From: Vulcanimicrobiota bacterium
Lineage (GTDB): Bacteria; Vulcanimicrobiota; Xenobia; Xenobiales; JADMJV01
NCBI GenBank assembly: GCA_019637395.1
Contig: JAHBVR010000015.1
Coordinates: 186,001 to 250,000, forward strand
Length of the DNA: 64,000 nucleotides
Reading direction: 5' to 3'
Shown one piece after another: positions 8,333-17,429 of the stretch. The notes beneath the pieces are model-generated. The model did not search any database and had not been told where the DNA came from. It saw nothing but the letters and a program-made list of their open reading frames with translations. The position numbers and the translations under genes were made by a program. Each line of letters opens with the position of its first letter. The stretch's first letter is position 1.

Positions 8333-10486
8333 ATGAGAAAAACCAGGCGCGCCATCATGCTCATCTCGGTGCTCCTCATCAGTATGCTGACGCTGATGTT
8401 CGCCACCGCGGCCATTTCTCTTGCCCCCAGCGGCCTGGCCCGGAGCGCGGCCGACTCTTCTCTGGCCGCGGCGGATCGGGCCACCCGCTCCGGATTGGAT
8501 TGGGCCCGTAGCCGCATCAGTCAGGATCCCCGCTGGAAGGCCACCAATGTGCAAACCTTCAATGCTCCCGGCCTGTATGTGACCGAGGGCCAGGGCCAGG
8601 TGACCGGCTGGGTAGCCGAAAATTCGACCTGGAATCGCTTCCGCATTCGCTTCAACTACCAGGACGGCACGGCCAGCACGGATCCGGCCAGCGATGAAAT
8701 GAATGATCCGACCACCACCTGGAGCGACTTCCCCTACTGCAGTTGCAACAATCTGGTGGGAGGCTCAAGCCGTCCCCTACCGCTGGCTCAGGGAATGCTG
8801 GGCGCCTACACTTCCAGTGGCCCCTGGGCTACCTCGCAATTGACCATCCCCAGCAATACCCTGGTTCTCAGCATTGAGGGAGGAAGCGGCCGCAGTGTGG
8901 CCATGTCCGGCGGGCAACCCAGCGCTTTTGTCGGGAGCTATCACAAGCGCATCGCCCAGGCGGTCCTGCATCTGGGCAACAACCAGCCGATTACGGACGC
9001 GGCCGTCATGGCGGCCGGTAATCTCTTCGTGACCTCCAATGCCCCCGCGCTTTTGAACGCCCCCGCCGGTCAGACGGCCCGCATGCGCACCAAAGCGGAT
9101 CTGAATATTGATGGGGGTATAACTTCGACAATTGGAGAGTTGATGCACGGCGGGTCCCAGAGTGTGTCCGGCCCGGTCACCGGCGTCACCGTCAAGAGTG
9201 AAGACACCACCGGACTCTACCAAATTCCCGCCGATAAAGTGCGCAACCCCGTCAGCCCCATCGGCCTGCAGGCCGGCACTTATCTGGTGAACGCCAGCGG
9301 CCAGCTGATGTACGTTAATATGGATTACAAAGACTACGTGATGGCCAGCCCTCAACCCACCGGCACCGCCGTCGCCCTGCCCAGCGGCATGAGCATTACC
9401 ACCAATCCCGGCAGCCCCAAGTTTACCGTAACTTTAAGCAAGGACCTGCAGATCAACCCCTCCGGCTCCATCACCGGGTTTGCCCTGGTACCCGAAGGAG
9501 GGGCGCCGCAGTCGGCTGGATACGGCGGAGTGCCTGCGGCCGCCAATCCATTGCCGGCCCTGACGGCCTCGGGGATCATGAACGCTTACTTCTCCAGCCC
9601 GTACTCGAGCAAGCTACCGCTGGACGCCGACTCTTTGGCGGCTTGGAAAACCATCCTGGACAACGCTCCTGCTTCCACCGTCTCCAGCACCAGCGCTAGC
9701 GCCAGCTCGATTGGTATAGGTAGCGTTCCCTCCTCAGCGGTGACCTATACACGGTATACTGTGGGTGGAGGGTCCGTCTGGCTGCCCAACGGGATTCCTG
9801 CCTCGCCTGCTAAGGGTTACATTTGGAAAGAAAGTTCCAGTTCTTTGCCGGGAGCGTTAAGCTCGGCCGCCGTTGCTGACTTCACCGCCCTGCAAACCGC
9901 GACCGCAGCAGCCGCCACCCCCACCGGCCCGGCTCCCGCAGCTCCCCCCAGCACGGCCCTGAGACCGAAGGACCTGGAACTGCAACTGCAGGGAGGGGCC
10001 AACGGGGTGATGGTGGCCAACGACGGGGACATCACCATCGGCGCCCAGATCGCCAGCAATGGCTCCGCTCTGGTCTCCAAAGGCGATATTCGCTTGATTG
10101 GCACCAGTACCGACTTCAACTCCAGTTCCGGCACCCAGTTGGGACTGAATCTCTATGCTCAGGGTAACATCTTAATCGACGCCTACGACCTGGATTCTAC
10201 CTCGGGCGGCAGCTTCCACTCCGTAAAGCTGCAAGGAGTGGTCTATGCCTGGAAAGACATCACCGTGCTGGCCGCCGACGGCTCGGGGACCAGCGTGGGT
10301 CCGTTCACTTTGAAAGGCAGCATGGTGGCCTACGGGGGCGATCCGGCCGGCCCTTCCACGACGGGTGCCGGCAATGTGACGGTGACGGCGGGTAGCGTGG
10401 ACATCACCTACGATCCCAGCTACGTAGCCGCGTTGGCGCCGGCGGGTCCGTTCTCCATGGAAATTCTCTCGTGGCATCAATTCTGA
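8333..10486 (+). CDS. Large PilX/GspK-like pilus assembly or surface protein
   Basis: A 717-residue protein whose first 40 residues (basic start, then IMLISVLLISMLTLMFATAAIS) are a single membrane segment of the PilX_N/GspK kind, followed by a helix (SSLAAADRATRSGLDWARSRI) typical of these N-termini. The long remainder is Gly/Ser/Thr-rich with beta-strand-like repeats, for example 'GDITIGAQIASNGSALVSKGDIRLIGT', suggestive of a beta-helix exposed outside the cell. The gene opens a cluster with two prepilins, and its 3' end overlaps the GTG of the first by 16 bp. The exact role (minor pilin, adhesin tip or secretion pseudopilin) cannot be decided. Confidence 0.7.
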   Translation: MRKTRRAIMLISVLLISMLTLMFATAAISLAPSGLARSAADSSLAAADRATRSGLDWARSRISQDPRWKATNVQTFNAPGLYVTEGQGQVTGWVAENSTWNRFRIRFNYQDGTASTDPASDEMNDPTTTWSDFPYCSCNNLVGGSSRPLPLAQGMLGAYTSSGPWATSQLTIPSNTLVLSIEGGSGRSVAMSGGQPSAFVGSYHKRIAQAVLHLGNNQPITDAAVMAAGNLFVTSNAPALLNAPAGQTARMRTKADLNIDGGITSTIGELMHGGSQSVSGPVTGVTVKSEDTTGLYQIPADKVRNPVSPIGLQAGTYLVNASGQLMYVNMDYKDYVMASPQPTGTAVALPSGMSITTNPGSPKFTVTLSKDLQINPSGSITGFALVPEGGAPQSAGYGGVPAAANPLPALTASGIMNAYFSSPYSSKLPLDADSLAAWKTILDNAPASTVSSTSASASSIGIGSVPSSAVTYTRYTVGGGSVWLPNGIPASPAKGYIWKESSSSLPGALSSAAVADFTALQTATAAAATPTGPAPAAPPSTALRPKDLELQLQGGANGVMVANDGDITIGAQIASNGSALVSKGDIRLIGTSTDFNSSSGTQLGLNLYAQGNILIDAYDLDSTSGGSFHSVKLQGVVYAWKDITVLAADGSGTSVGPFTLKGSMVAYGGDPAGPSTTGAGNVTVTAGSVDITYDPSYVAALAPAGPFSMEILSWHQF

Positions 10487-10896
10487 AAAGGGGCATGACC
10501 CTGGCCGAAGTGATGCTCTCTCTGGGCCTGTGCGTGGTGGTGGTGTTGTCCTTGATCGCCCTGGCCATCGCCGCGCTGCGCAGCGAAAACAAGTCCAGCG
10601 ACACGGTGGTGGCTCAAGCCAGGGCGGATCAGGTGCTGGATGAGTTCGTCTACAGTCTGCCGCCTTCGACGGCTTTGTTCTGGTTGCAAACTTCCTTCGC
10701 CAGTCCTTATCTACAAGACACCACCCAGGTGGGCTCGAATAACTACACCTCGCGGCTCTATCTGAACAGCCTGGACGCAGCCGCGCCCGGCCTGTTGCGC
10801 TGCTCCGTGAATACCACCTGGCAGGGCGGGCAGGCGGGCGCCGCCGGCCAGGGGACGCAGGTGGTGGAAGTCGCTCGGATTCTCTATGCGCAGTAA
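10471..10896 (+). CDS. Type IV prepilin-like protein (pseudopilin)
   Basis: A 141-residue protein with a type III prepilin signal: MASILKRG followed by MTLAEVMLSLG, with Gly at -1 and Glu at +5 of the mature protein, then about 20 hydrophobic residues. It should be cleaved and methylated by a prepilin peptidase and assembled by a pilus or type II secretion machine. The GTG start at 10471 overlaps the upstream PilX-like gene, and the stop overlaps the next prepilin gene by 11 bp. Confidence 0.85.
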   Translation: MASILKRGMTLAEVMLSLGLCVVVVLSLIALAIAALRSENKSSDTVVAQARADQVLDEFVYSLPPSTALFWLQTSFASPYLQDTTQVGSNNYTSRLYLNSLDAAAPGLLRCSVNTTWQGGQAGAAGQGTQVVEVARILYAQ

Positions 10897-11623
10897 GCGG
10901 CGCGGTCTGACCGTGGTGGAAGTGAGCCTGGCCTGCGCCTTGTTTGGTCTGATCACGTTGCTACTGGCCTCTTCCCTCAAGAACGTGGGTGACATCTGGC
11001 GCAAGACCGGCGGCAAGGACGAGGCCGTGCGCAACTTGCTGAAAGCCAAAAGCAGCTTGCAGCGGGACCTGGCCAATTCCGGGGGCAAGGCGGGTCAGTG
11101 GGCGATAGCCGGTGTCGGGCCCGTTAGCTGCAAAGACAGCGACGCGCTGACTTTTCTTTCCTCTGACAAGGGTCAGAATGAGCATGATTGGACGGTCAAT
11201 CCCGATGGAAGCGCTCACTTCGAGCGCCAGATCACCTACTACGGAGTGATTCCGAACCGGCCCAATCCCGGCGGCGTGGTGGTCTCAACGGCGGCGGATG
11301 CTCAAGGATACGAGCAGCAGCATCCTTTCAAATGGCTGATCCGGCGCTCAGACCCGGCCCCCACCGGCACGCCCCAGGCCATCAACCCCGGCTGGACGGG
11401 CTGGCTGACAGCCCCCACCAGTTATTCCCTGGGGCCCGATCAAAAGGTCGTCTGTGACCAGCTCCTGCAGTTTCGCGTGATCCGCGGAGCCCCCCTCTGG
11501 ATCCTGGAACTCCGGGCCGTCAGCGTCACCGAAGTCCAGCGTAAGATGGCGTTAGGAACAGTGCCTTTATCCCAAGGCCCGTTTACGCTGACCCAACAAT
11601 TCAGCGTTTCCACCAGCAACTAA
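10886..11623 (+). CDS. Type IV prepilin-like protein (PilW/GspJ-type)
   Basis: A 245-residue protein beginning MRSKRRG followed by LTVVEVSLACALFG, with Gly at -1, Glu at +5 and a hydrophobic helix. The size and the C-terminal beta-rich region fit a larger minor pseudopilin such as PilW or GspJ. It is the last of three overlapping genes (8333-11623). The ATG at 10886 overlaps the preceding gene. Confidence 0.82.
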   Translation: MRSKRRGLTVVEVSLACALFGLITLLLASSLKNVGDIWRKTGGKDEAVRNLLKAKSSLQRDLANSGGKAGQWAIAGVGPVSCKDSDALTFLSSDKGQNEHDWTVNPDGSAHFERQITYYGVIPNRPNPGGVVVSTAADAQGYEQQHPFKWLIRRSDPAPTGTPQAINPGWTGWLTAPTSYSLGPDQKVVCDQLLQFRVIRGAPLWILELRAVSVTEVQRKMALGTVPLSQGPFTLTQQFSVSTSN

Positions 11624-11696
11624 AGTTTTTCTTGATGCGCAACCCGGACCCCTCTGGACGGTTACACTCGGACAGATAAGACTCGGGAGGCTCAAC

Positions 11697-12476
11697 ATGA
11701 AAGGTAACTTTACTTTAGCCGTAACTCTTCTAGTAGGAGCGAGCGTGCTGCTCAGCGCGCCCGCCGAGGCTCGTGGACGCGGTGGACGCAAGACCGGGAC
11801 GCGCACTCCCGGGAATTTTCAGAGCCAATATCAGGGCACTCGAACCGGGCCGAACGGTCAAAGTTCCCAGGTGAATCGCGCCACCAACCTGAACCGGACG
11901 GGCCGCAACAGTTGGCAGCGCGAGACTCAGCAAACCGTGACCGGTCCTGGCGGACGGCAACGTTCCTGGGAGGCCCAGGGCAACGGCAACGTGAACAAGG
12001 CCGAAAACGGCTATCAGAAAACCTACAACGGCACCCTCACCAACGGTCGCGGCCAAACCAACGACGTCAATCGAACCATTAACCTGACCCGCGATACGAA
12101 TAGCAGCATCACTCGCGATAAGTCTTCCACTTACACCAACGAAACGACCGGCAAAAGCTGGGAAGTGGACAAATCCGCCACCACCACGCGCGACGGAGAA
12201 GGCGGCTTCACCACCAGCCGGGACTCTTCGGTGACCGCCCCTGAGGGGCGGACGCTGGGCACCGGACACTCCACCACTGCCGGGCAAAAAGGGCAAGGAA
12301 TCCGAACCACCGGCAGTTGGACCAACCAGGCCGGCCAATCCTGGCAGTATGAGGGCCAGAGCCACCATCCGCAGGCCGGTGAAGCCGACCATACGCAGAC
12401 CGTCACCACCCCCACGGGCCGGCAACGCACCACCACGGGCACGGCCAAATGGCAGCATCAGACCACCACCCCTTAG
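11697..12476 (+). CDS. Secreted Gly/Thr/Asn/Gln-rich repeat protein
   Basis: A 259-residue protein with a Sec signal peptide (residues 1-26, ending SAPAEA) and a mature part of polar, irregular repeats around 'GPxGRQRSWEAQGNGN', 'NGRGQTNDVNRTINLTRD' and 'TGKSWEVDKSATTTRD'. There is no Cys and few hydrophobic residues, so it is probably an extended or fibrous secreted protein. The start has a GGGAGG ribosome-binding site 7 bases upstream. It follows the pilin cluster by 73 bp. I do not recognise a family. Confidence 0.75.
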   Translation: MKGNFTLAVTLLVGASVLLSAPAEARGRGGRKTGTRTPGNFQSQYQGTRTGPNGQSSQVNRATNLNRTGRNSWQRETQQTVTGPGGRQRSWEAQGNGNVNKAENGYQKTYNGTLTNGRGQTNDVNRTINLTRDTNSSITRDKSSTYTNETTGKSWEVDKSATTTRDGEGGFTTSRDSSVTAPEGRTLGTGHSTTAGQKGQGIRTTGSWTNQAGQSWQYEGQSHHPQAGEADHTQTVTTPTGRQRTTTGTAKWQHQTTTP

Positions 12477-12554
12477 ACCAGAGGGCCCCAGTACGCCTGT
12501 ACCGACCCGCGTAGCGCAAGCGGGACTCACCCGGCCAGACAAGAAGCAGCCCGA

Positions 12555-15500
12555 GTGGTAGAGCTACGTCTGGAAGTCAAAGACTCGCTGCTCATTGAAG
12601 TGGACGCGCAAGGCACCATCGTAAACGCGAGTTCCGCCGCCTGCCGCCTGACCGCCTGTCAACCCGGGCGCCGGCTCCAGGAGGTCTTCCCCGATCTGGG
12701 TGAGAGCAAAGACGTGCGTCATATTCTGGCCCAGGTGCGGCAGGACAAGCTGCTGCATCGCCTGCTGCCCCCCTGGGAACTCCGCTTTCTGCCGCGCGCC
12801 CCCGAAGGAGCCACCGTGCTGGCCGAACTGGTACGCAAGGAACCGGAGCGCAACCTGCAACTGGCCGGCCTGGTGGCCAGTTCACCTGACTTTATGGGTA
12901 TCTGCGACCTCGACCTTAACTACACCTACATCAATCCCTTCGGCCTGCGCCTGCTGGGTCGGCGGATGGATCCGGCAAGTCGGCTTCCTCTCTCGGAAGT
13001 GCACCCTGCCTGGGCGGTGCACCGGCTGACGTTGGCTCTGGAGGAGGCGGGCAGCTCCGGCCGTTGGGAGGGCGAAAGCGCCCTGCTCGGGCCCAGCCAC
13101 GAGGAGATTCCCACCGTCCAAAGTGTGCATCCGCTTTTTGATGACGACGGGCTGCTCAAAGGCTATTCCACCATCGCCCGCAACAACTCCCAGAGCCAGC
13201 GGCGCGAACATGAGCTGCGCGAAAGCGAATTCCGCTTCCGGCGAGCCGTGTTGGAATCGCCCATTCCGGCCCTGATCGTGACCGAGGACGGCGAAATTCT
13301 GGCCACCAGCCGTTCGCTCACCGAGCTGACCGGCTACGCCGCCAGCGAACTGCCGCGACTTTCCAAGTGGCTGCTGACCGCCCACCGGGAAGACGCCGAC
13401 ACGGCCCTGGAAGGCTGGACGGAGTTGCTCAGCGACCGTCCCGTCCGGGACTTTCAGGCGACCGTCTGGGCCAAGAACGGCCGCCCCCTGTTCTGGGCCT
13501 TTACGCGCACGGGCACGGGGGTGCTCGAGGACGGGCGGCGCTACGCGGTGATTATGGCCGTCGACTTGAGCGACCGCATGGAACGCGAGAAGGCTCTGCA
13601 AGAAGCGGCCGCCTTTCTGCGCCGTACCCTGGACGCGCTCAACCTGTTCGTGGCCGTGTGCCGTCCCGACGGCAGCCTGGTGCAAATCAATCAGGCCGCG
13701 CTGGAGTTGCTGGCCGGACTGGAGCAAGGGGGCGAACCGGTCAACCGGGGCTGGCACGGCCTGCTGGCCACCCAAGAACAGCTACGCGGCGCCATCTCCC
13801 GGGCCGCGGCCGGCAAGACCAGCCGCTACGACCTGGAAATGAAGGGCTCGGGGGGCAACACCGTTACCCTGGATTTCCAGGTGGTTCCCATGCGCGACGC
13901 GGCCGGCCAGATCACCCATCTGGTGCCTTCCGGCCGTGACATCACCGAGCGCAAGCGAGCCGAAAAGGACGTCGACGAAGCCCGCGAGCGCTTCCGCGTG
14001 TTGCTCGATTCGGCCGCCGAGAGCATTTTCGGGGTGGACACCATGGGACGCTGCACCTTCGCTAACCTGTCCTGCGTCCAGGAGCTACGCTTTCTTTCCG
14101 ACCAATCCATGTTGGGTCAGGAGGTTTGCCACTGGTTCGTGGGCGACTGCCCCATCACGCCCTCCTTTCGTACTTCCCAGGCGTTGCATTTGCCGCGTGT
14201 CCAGTTGCACCGCAAAGACGGCTCGACCTTCTGGGCGGAATGCTGGTCACACCCCAGTCTCGGACGCGGCAACCTGAAGGGCTGCGTGGTCACTTTCCTG
14301 GACATTACCAACCGCTTGCTGGCCGACGAAGAACTGGCCCGCGCCAAAGCGGAGGCAGAAGCCGCCAACCGTGCCAAAAGCCACTTTCTGGCCAACATGT
14401 CGCACGAAATCCGCACTCCCATGGCGGCTATCATCGGCTATGTGGATATCCTCTCGCGCCAGGTCACCGACCCTTCCCATCTCGAGGGATTGCAGGTCAT
14501 CCAGCGCAACGGCCTGCATCTGCTCGAGATCATCAACGACGTGCTGGATATTTCCAAAATCGAGGCCGGCAGTCTGCAGGTGGAACACGTACCGGTGTCA
14601 GTGCGCAACATCATCGACGAAGTCATTTCACTGATGGACGTGCGTGCCGCCGAAAAAAACCTGGAGCTGAAGGTGGAGTTCAACGGCCTCATGCCCGAGA
14701 CCATCTCCAGCGATCCGACCCGCCTGCGCCAAATTCTCATGAACCTGTTGGGCAACGCCATCAAGTTTACCCACGAAGGAACGGTCACTCTGGCCGTAAC
14801 TCTATTTGCCGAGCAAGAACGCCTGGAATTCTGCGTTTCCGATACCGGGGTGGGCATCGCCGGCCAGGCTCTGGAAAAGCTCTTCAAGCCCTTCAGCCAG
14901 GCCGATTCCTCGGTAACCCGGCGCTTTGGCGGCACCGGACTGGGCCTGGCCATCAGCTACAATCTGGTCAAATTACTGGGTGGCGAACTGGACGTGCAGA
15001 GCCAGGAAGGCAGCGGCAGCCTGTTTCGCTTCAGCGTCTCCACCGGCGCTCTGGATCGGGTTAGCTTGTTGGAACCGCGCACCTGGGGCGAGCGTAGCGC
15101 CGGCGATCCCCGCCCCAGTAAGCTCTTGCCTTTGCCCGGGCGCAAAGTGCTGGTAGTCGAAGATCAACCGGATCTTCGCGATTTGATGGAAAACTATTTC
15201 CGCGAAGCTCAGGCCGAAGTGGTCACCGTGGAAGACGGCCAGGCGGCCCTCGACTACCTGGAGACGGCCGAAGCCGAAGTAGTGGTCATGGATATGCAAA
15301 TGCCGCGCCTGGACGGTTACGCGGCCACCCGCGAGCTGCGCCGGCGCGGCTGCAATCTGCCTGTGCTGGCGTTGACGGCTTCGGCCATGCAGGGGGACCG
15401 CGATGCCTGCCTGGAGGCCGGTTGCACCGCCTACCTCACCAAACCCGTGGATCGGTCAGCCTTGTTGAGCCAGGTCGAACTACTCTTGCAGCGTGGCGCC

Positions 15501-15866
15501 GGGGTGCGCGTGATGGTGGTGGAAGACAATCCCATGGCCGCTCTTTCGGTAGTGCTGATGCTCAATACCATGGGTTGCGAAACGTCGGTGGCCCGCGACG
15601 GAGCCCAGGCCCTACAACTGATCGAAGAAGCGACCCCGCCCGATTTCATTCTGCTCGACCTGGGCCTGCCCGACATGGACGGCTGGGCCTTGCTGGACCG
15701 CCTGCGCCGGCGCCAACACCTGGAGCATACCAAGATCATCGCTCACACCGGCCAGGATCCGCGTGATCTGGCCAGCAGCCAGCACGGCGTGCACTTTGAC
15801 GAGGTGGTGCAAAAGCCGGTCAACCGCGAAACCCTGCTCCAGATCCTGTTCACCCATCGAGGTTAA
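12555..15866 (+). CDS. Multi-PAS hybrid histidine kinase with two receivers
   Basis: A 1103-residue cytoplasmic protein without membrane segments. Order: about five PAS-type sensor units (residues ~5-90, 100-215, 222-345, 350-470 and 475-600), a HisKA dimerisation domain with H617 in [12 protein letters not shown], an HATPase_c domain (DTGVGIAG and GGTGLGLAIS boxes), REC1 with Asp913 (VVMDMQMPRLDG) and REC2 with Asp1035 (LLDLGLPDMDGW). It can autophosphorylate and relay, but no HPt domain is seen, so an external phosphotransfer partner is needed. The GTG at 12555 is the only start fitting the first PAS unit; its ribosome-binding site is weak. It heads the signalling block with the genes at 16144 and 17430. 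Confidence 0.92.
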   Translation: MVELRLEVKDSLLIEVDAQGTIVNASSAACRLTACQPGRRLQEVFPDLGESKDVRHILAQVRQDKLLHRLLPPWELRFLPRAPEGATVLAELVRKEPERNLQLAGLVASSPDFMGICDLDLNYTYINPFGLRLLGRRMDPASRLPLSEVHPAWAVHRLTLALEEAGSSGRWEGESALLGPSHEEIPTVQSVHPLFDDDGLLKGYSTIARNNSQSQRREHELRESEFRFRRAVLESPIPALIVTEDGEILATSRSLTELTGYAASELPRLSKWLLTAHREDADTALEGWTELLSDRPVRDFQATVWAKNGRPLFWAFTRTGTGVLEDGRRYAVIMAVDLSDRMEREKALQEAAAFLRRTLDALNLFVAVCRPDGSLVQINQAALELLAGLEQGGEPVNRGWHGLLATQEQLRGAISRAAAGKTSRYDLEMKGSGGNTVTLDFQVVPMRDAAGQITHLVPSGRDITERKRAEKDVDEARERFRVLLDSAAESIFGVDTMGRCTFANLSCVQELRFLSDQSMLGQEVCHWFVGDCPITPSFRTSQALHLPRVQLHRKDGSTFWAECWSHPSLGRGNLKGCVVTFLDITNRLLADEELARAKAEAEAANRAKSHFLANMSHEIRTPMAAIIGYVDILSRQVTDPSHLEGLQVIQRNGLHLLEIINDVLDISKIEAGSLQVEHVPVSVRNIIDEVISLMDVRAAEKNLELKVEFNGLMPETISSDPTRLRQILMNLLGNAIKFTHEGTVTLAVTLFAEQERLEFCVSDTGVGIAGQALEKLFKPFSQADSSVTRRFGGTGLGLAISYNLVKLLGGELDVQSQEGSGSLFRFSVSTGALDRVSLLEPRTWGERSAGDPRPSKLLPLPGRKVLVVEDQPDLRDLMENYFREAQAEVVTVEDGQAALDYLETAEAEVVVMDMQMPRLDGYAATRELRRRGCNLPVLALTASAMQGDRDACLEAGCTAYLTKPVDRSALLSQVELLLQRGAGVRVMVVEDNPMAALSVVLMLNTMGCETSVARDGAQALQLIEEATPPDFILLDLGLPDMDGWALLDRLRRRQHLEHTKIIAHTGQDPRDLASSQHGVHFDEVVQKPVNRETLLQILFTHRG

Positions 15867-15955
15867 CCGAGAAGGCTGGCGGCGATGGCCGTGCACACAG
15901 CGGCCTGGGCGATATGTTCGGCGTTCTTGGTCACGAAGTTCTTGAAGCGAAGCAT
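15863..15955 (-). CDS. Possible 30-residue small peptide
   Basis: A short minus-strand frame encodes MLRFKNFVTKNAEH followed by a hydrophobic, Ala-rich C-terminal half (IAQAAVCTAIAASLLG). The ATG is preceded by GGGAGG about 11 bases upstream. It overlaps the 3' end of the hybrid kinase by 4 bp in convergent orientation. Basic N-terminus plus hydrophobic C-terminus resembles type I toxin or small membrane peptides, but I recognise no family and length alone gives little statistical support. Confidence 0.3.
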   Translation of the reverse strand: MLRFKNFVTKNAEHIAQAAVCTAIAASLLG

Positions 15956-16065
15956 TTTTGAGTGGACCTCCCGTCTTGATTTGGTCTACTCCTTCAAGAT
16001 ACTTCCTACGGGTGGTGTCCACCTGACACGCTCTGACAGGGAATTTGCTCTCCGGGCGAAATTTC

Positions 16066-16099
16066 GAGCCTGTGAAGTACGCGCGTACTCCCCAGGCTC
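16066..16099. repeat. 34-bp nested inverted repeat upstream of the pseudokinase gene
   Basis: Outer arms GAGCCTG (16066-16072) and CAGGCTC (16093-16099) flank a perfect 14-bp palindrome AGTACGCGCGTACT (16076-16089), with three-base spacers on both sides. It lies 45 bp upstream of the start at 16144. No T-run follows on either strand, so an operator or RNA hairpin is more likely than an intrinsic terminator. Confidence 0.5.
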
Positions 16100-16143
16100 C
16101 GACTGAACTTGTTACTCTTTAACTCCGTGCGAGTTCAAACTTC

Positions 16144-17325
16144 ATGATGGAGCAATTGCCCGAGGTAGCGCCCGGCCTCCCCGAGACAACCGGCAGGCCC
16201 ACCGTTTTGCTGGTCGACGACAACCCGCATAAGCTGCACTCCATGGAGTCGGTGGTCAGCGATCTGCCCATCGAGGTCTTGACCGCCTCCTCCGCTAAGG
16301 AAGCCCTCAAGCTGCTGCTGCGCGCCCAGGACTTCGCCGTGATTCTGCTGGATGTCAACATGCCCGATATGAACGGCTTCGAACTGGCGGAAATGATTCG
16401 CCAGCGCCCGCGTTTCGAATACACTCCTCTGATCTTCGTGACCAGCATCAGCACCTCCGAGGCCGAACGCGCCCGAGGTTACGGCATGGGCGCCGTCGAC
16501 TATATCTTCCTGCCGGTTGTTCCCGAGGTTTTACGCGCCAAGGTAAGCGCCCTGGTGGACCTGTATCGCAAAAGCCGCGAAGTGGAGATTCAGGCCGAGC
16601 AGCTCAAGCACCTCAATCACCAGCTCAACAGTCAGTTGCAGCACATCGAATCGCTCAATCATCAATTAGCCCTCAGCAATCGCGAGCTGGAAGGCCTGAC
16701 TTACTCGGTTTCCTTCGACCTGCGCGCTCCCCTGGGTTCGGTGGCCAACTACGTAGGGCTGCTGCGCGAGGAATTCGGCGAAAAGATGAGCGGCAAAGGC
16801 AAGAAATACCTAGACTTCGTCGAGTCCGGCCTGGAGAAAGCGGACAAGCTGATTCAAGGCTTTCTCGATCTGACACAGGTCGCCCGCGCTCCTTTTCTAC
16901 CACGCGAACTGGATCTGGTGGAACTGGTCAAGGGCATACTCCCGTCCTTGCCGGATCATCAGCGCGTCCAGTGGAAGCTGCCCGACAGCCTGACGCTGAC
17001 GGCCGACCCGGCCCTGCTGGGAACGGCCTTGACCCAGTTGCTATCCAACGCCATCAAGTTCACCAGCAAAGTCCCCCGCCCCGAGGTAGAAATCGGCAAG
17101 CTCGATGAAAACCCCACTTACTTCGTGCGCGACAACGGCAGCGGTTTTCCGGCCGACTACGCCGACCGAATCTTCCTGCCGTTTCAGCGCCAGCGCCTGA
17201 TCGGCGACGCCGGAGGCGCCAAAATCGGCCTGGCTATCGCCCACCGCGCCCTTTCCCGCCACGGAGGATCCATCTGGGCCGAAGGCAAACCCCAGTCGGG
17301 GGCCATCTTTTACTTCCGCCTCTGA
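16144..17325 (+). CDS. REC-histidine-kinase protein lacking the phospho-acceptor His (probable pseudokinase)
   Basis: A 393-residue protein: receiver domain (residues ~18-140, Asp70 in ILLDVNMPDMNG), a coiled coil (~145-180), a HisKA-like helix pair and an HATPase_c domain. The HisKA motif reads YSVSFDLRAPLGS where the family has YSVSHDLRAPL: position 191 is Phe (codon TTC) instead of His. The G2 box is also altered (GGAKIGLAIAHRA instead of GTGIGLA). ATP lid and N box remain (LLSNAIKFTS, DNGSGFP). Phosphate acceptance at the usual site is impossible, so it may act as a receiver-gated scaffold or as a modulator of the kinases on either side. The start could be the first or second of two adjacent Met codons. 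Confidence 0.85.
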   Translation: MMEQLPEVAPGLPETTGRPTVLLVDDNPHKLHSMESVVSDLPIEVLTASSAKEALKLLLRAQDFAVILLDVNMPDMNGFELAEMIRQRPRFEYTPLIFVTSISTSEAERARGYGMGAVDYIFLPVVPEVLRAKVSALVDLYRKSREVEIQAEQLKHLNHQLNSQLQHIESLNHQLALSNRELEGLTYSVSFDLRAPLGSVANYVGLLREEFGEKMSGKGKKYLDFVESGLEKADKLIQGFLDLTQVARAPFLPRELDLVELVKGILPSLPDHQRVQWKLPDSLTLTADPALLGTALTQLLSNAIKFTSKVPRPEVEIGKLDENPTYFVRDNGSGFPADYADRIFLPFQRQRLIGDAGGAKIGLAIAHRALSRHGGSIWAEGKPQSGAIFYFRL

Positions 17326-17429
17326 GCGCGGGATCCCCGTACTGCTCCAACCAGTACTCCAGGCTACTCTCCTGACTGCCACAAGCTGCTATGCTATTGG
17401 GCCGTGTGACTTTTTAGAGGAGACCGAGA

